In this document: positions 62,140 to 64,000 of the stretch, piece by piece
Numbering within the stretch: the first letter of the stretch is position 1
Layout: every line of letters begins with the position of its first letter
Assembly (NCBI GenBank): GCA_964244585.1
Contig: CAXTJM010000005.1
Location: 62,001 to 126,000 of the forward strand
Origin: LMUY01 sp964244585
GTDB lineage: Bacteria; Pseudomonadota; Alphaproteobacteria; Acetobacterales; Acetobacteraceae
Length of the DNA stretch: 64,000 bases
Reading direction: 5' to 3'
Notes under the pieces: model-generated
The model's input: only the letters and a program-made list of their open reading frames with translations
Told to the model about the DNA's origin: nothing
The model's database searches: none
Translations under genes and position numbers: made by a program

Positions 62140-64000
62140 TCATGCCTGGACCGTCAACGGCGCCAAGAGGGCGGCGCGGGACGCGGCCGGCTCGACGTGC
62201 CGGTTCTGCTGCCGCCACAGCGTGCGGTAGATCGCGCAGCGTTCGACCAGGACCGCGTGCGGCGCGATGTCCACCACCTTGCCCTTGTCCATCACCAGGA
62301 TCTGGTCGCATTCCACCAGGGAGGCCAGGCGGTGCGACACGATCACCATCGTGCGGTTGCGGCCGATCCGGGTGAGGTTGGCGTTCACCAGCGCCTCGCT
62401 TTCCGGGTCCAGCGCGCTGGTGGCCTCGTCCAGGATCAGGATCCGGGGATCCGTGATCAGGGCGCGGGCGATCGCCAGGCGCTGCTTTTGCCCGCCCGAG
62501 ATGTTGGCGGAGCCTTCCTCGATCCAGGTGTCATATCCCTGGGGCAGCCGCTCGATGAATTCCTCCGCCCCTGCCAGCCGCGCCGCGCGGACCACGTCCT
62601 CGATCGTCAACCCGGCGCGCCCGGCGGCGATGTTGTCCCGCACGGTGCCGCGGAACAGGAAATTGTCCTGCAGCACCACGCCGAACGAGCGGCGGAGATG
62701 CGCCAGGTTGATCTCCCGCAGCTCCGCCCCGTCGATCTTGAGGAAACCGCTATAGTCGCGGTTCACCCCCTGCAACAGCCGCGTCAAGGTCGACTTGCCC
62801 GATCCGGACCGCCCGACCACGCCCAGCATGGTGCCGGCCGGTATGCTGAAGCTGACCATGTCCAGGGCCGGGGTCTTGCCCGTGGGATAGGTGAAGGTCA
62901 GGCCGTCGAAGGAGACCTCCCCCGTGAAATCCGGCCGCAACCCTGCCCCGCTCTGCTGCTCCTGCTGGTTGTTCAACACGGAGCCGACCTCGCTGACGGC
63001 GGCGCGGACCTCCTGGAAATCCTCGATCAGCCGGGCAAGGCCCACCAGCGGCTGGGTGACGCGCGAGCCCAGCATCATGAAGGCGACCAGGGCGCCCACC
63101 CCGACGCTGGAGGACGGGTCGAGCGCCAGGTAGGCGCCCACCATCAGCACCCCGCGATTGATGAACACCTCGACCGGCGTGATCAGCGTCTGCGGCCAAT
63201 TGGCCAGCCGGCCGGCGCGCAGCCGCAGCTCCCCCGCCATTGCCACCCGCTCGTCCCATTCGGATTTCCGCTGCGGCTCCAGCGCCAGCGTCTTGAGGGT
63301 GCGGATCCCCTGCACGCTCTCCACCAGCACGCTGCTCTTGGCGGATTCGGCAGCCTGGGTCCTGGCGATCAGCCGGCCGATCGGCTTCAGGAAGATCATG
63401 ATGATGGCGGCGATGAAGCCTGCTGCCGCGACGATCAGCCACGCCAGCGTGACGTTGAGCCAGAACAGGAAGGGCAGCAGGAAGACCAGCGTCATGGAAT
63501 CCAGGAAGGTGCCCATCAGTTTGCCGGTGACGAACTCGCGCACCTTGAACACTTGCATGAGGCGGAACGTGGTCTGCCCGGCCTGGGTGCGCTCGAAGAA
63601 ATCCAGCGGCAAGGACAGCAGGCGGCTGAAGACATGGAGCTGGAGTTGGGTGTCGATCCGGGTCGAGATCACCTGGATCAGTTCGCGGCGGCCATATCCC
63701 AGCAGGGTTTCGTAGATGGCCGCGATGCCCAGGATCGTCGCCAGCAGGATGAGCGTCGAGAGGCTGTGATGGCCGACCACCCGGTCGATCACCGACATGA
63801 CCAGAAGCGGCGGAACGATCGTCAGGACGGACAGCGTCAGCGAGGCGATGCCGACATCCTTCATAAGGTTGCGCTGGCCCAGCAGCAGCCGCATGACCCA
63901 GGCCAGGGAGAAGGGCCGCTCGGCATCGGATTGCGACCGCGCACGGCGGACCAGGATGGCCTCCCCGGACCAGAGTTGCGACAGCCGCAGCCGGTCCACC
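62140..64000 (-). CDS. Type I secretion ABC transporter, N-terminus outside window
   Basis: The 619 visible residues begin at the right edge, so the N-terminal domain is cut. The first residues RLSQLWSGEAILVRR resemble the end of a C39-like (HlyB-type) domain. Then come six membrane helices and an ATPase with Walker A VGRSGSGKSTLTRLLQG, Q-loop VLQDNFLFRGTVRDN, signature ISGGQKQRLAIARALI, Walker B ILILDEATSALDPESE and H-loop VSHRLASL. It exports a protein together with the HlyD protein downstream. The GTG at 63999 is internal to the real gene. Whether the C39-like domain keeps its catalytic Cys cannot be seen. Confidence 0.92.
   Translation of the reverse strand, partial: VDRLRLSQLWSGEAILVRRARSQSDAERPFSLAWVMRLLLGQRNLMKDVGIASLTLSVLTIVPPLLVMSVIDRVVGHHSLSTLILLATILGIAAIYETLLGYGRRELIQVISTRIDTQLQLHVFSRLLSLPLDFFERTQAGQTTFRLMQVFKVREFVTGKLMGTFLDSMTLVFLLPFLFWLNVTLAWLIVAAAGFIAAIIMIFLKPIGRLIARTQAAESAKSSVLVESVQGIRTLKTLALEPQRKSEWDERVAMAGELRLRAGRLANWPQTLITPVEVFINRGVLMVGAYLALDPSSSVGVGALVAFMMLGSRVTQPLVGLARLIEDFQEVRAAVSEVGSVLNNQQEQQSGAGLRPDFTGEVSFDGLTFTYPTGKTPALDMVSFSIPAGTMLGVVGRSGSGKSTLTRLLQGVNRDYSGFLKIDGAELREINLAHLRRSFGVVLQDNFLFRGTVRDNIAAGRAGLTIEDVVRAARLAGAEEFIERLPQGYDTWIEEGSANISGGQKQRLAIARALITDPRILILDEATSALDPESEALVNANLTRIGRNRTMVIVSHRLASLVECDQILVMDKGKVVDIAPHAVLVERCAIYRTLWRQQNRHVEPAASRAALLAPLTVQA

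Overview
The window is GC-rich, densely packed bacterial chromosome with strong third-position GC bias. It most resembles an alphaproteobacterium of the Acetobacteraceae/Rhodospirillales type. The grounds are the trpG-trpD-trpC-moaC-moeA-lexA gene order typical of alphaproteobacteria, a GTTC-N7-GTTC LexA box, a NepR-like small ORF, fused or compact transporters and many 4-nt start/stop overlaps. The genus is not determined. There is no rRNA operon, CRISPR array, insertion sequence or phage module; one tRNA gene is present.

Bases 1-16.9 kb are mostly housekeeping: the 3' part of a cyanase gene, an ABC exporter, a GT4 glycosyltransferase, tRNA-Met, an OmpA-type porin, then a minus-strand sulfur-relay operon (cysE, two cysteine desulfurases, ferredoxin, mnmA). 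These are followed by an alpha/beta hydrolase, an unusual P-loop ATPase, tyrS, a GlsB-type membrane protein, nadK, and a coupled phnW-like transaminase and formate-tetrahydrofolate ligase pair. Bases 16.9-30.4 kb run almost entirely on the minus strand: NepR-like ORF, SGNH-like protein and OpgC, flhG/flhF, lexA with its operator, moeA/moaC/trpC/trpD/trpG, serA, a compact Pat-like acetyltransferase and a PNPOx-family protein.

Bases 30.6-44 kb are accessory metabolism. They hold a small secreted protein, a molybdate/tungstate uptake set with permease and ATPase fused in one polypeptide plus a one-domain ModE, an orphan NitT/TauT-type binding protein, and an aromatic/keto-acid locus (BKACE, class II aldolase, GMC oxidoreductase, MFS, MarR, gentisate dioxygenase). 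An M3 peptidase and glutamine-dependent NAD synthetase follow, then a co-transcribed hybrid histidine kinase and diguanylate cyclase.

Bases 51-58 kb hold a five-gene operon (ABC ATPase, binding protein, two tandem NtaA/DszA-type flavin monooxygenases, fused double permease) abutting a 5'-truncated LigB-type dioxygenase remnant. The window ends with two GT2 glycosyltransferases, a 0.6 kb stretch with little coding evidence, and a type I secretion HlyD/ABC pair that runs off the right edge.

Functional ties: molybdenum uptake at 31-34 kb supplies the cofactor pathway represented by moaC/moeA at 21-23.5 kb; serA and cysE make and acetylate serine for cysteine, which the two desulfurases consume for mnmA tRNA thiolation. 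All functional calls come from reading translated sequence by eye; no database search was run.
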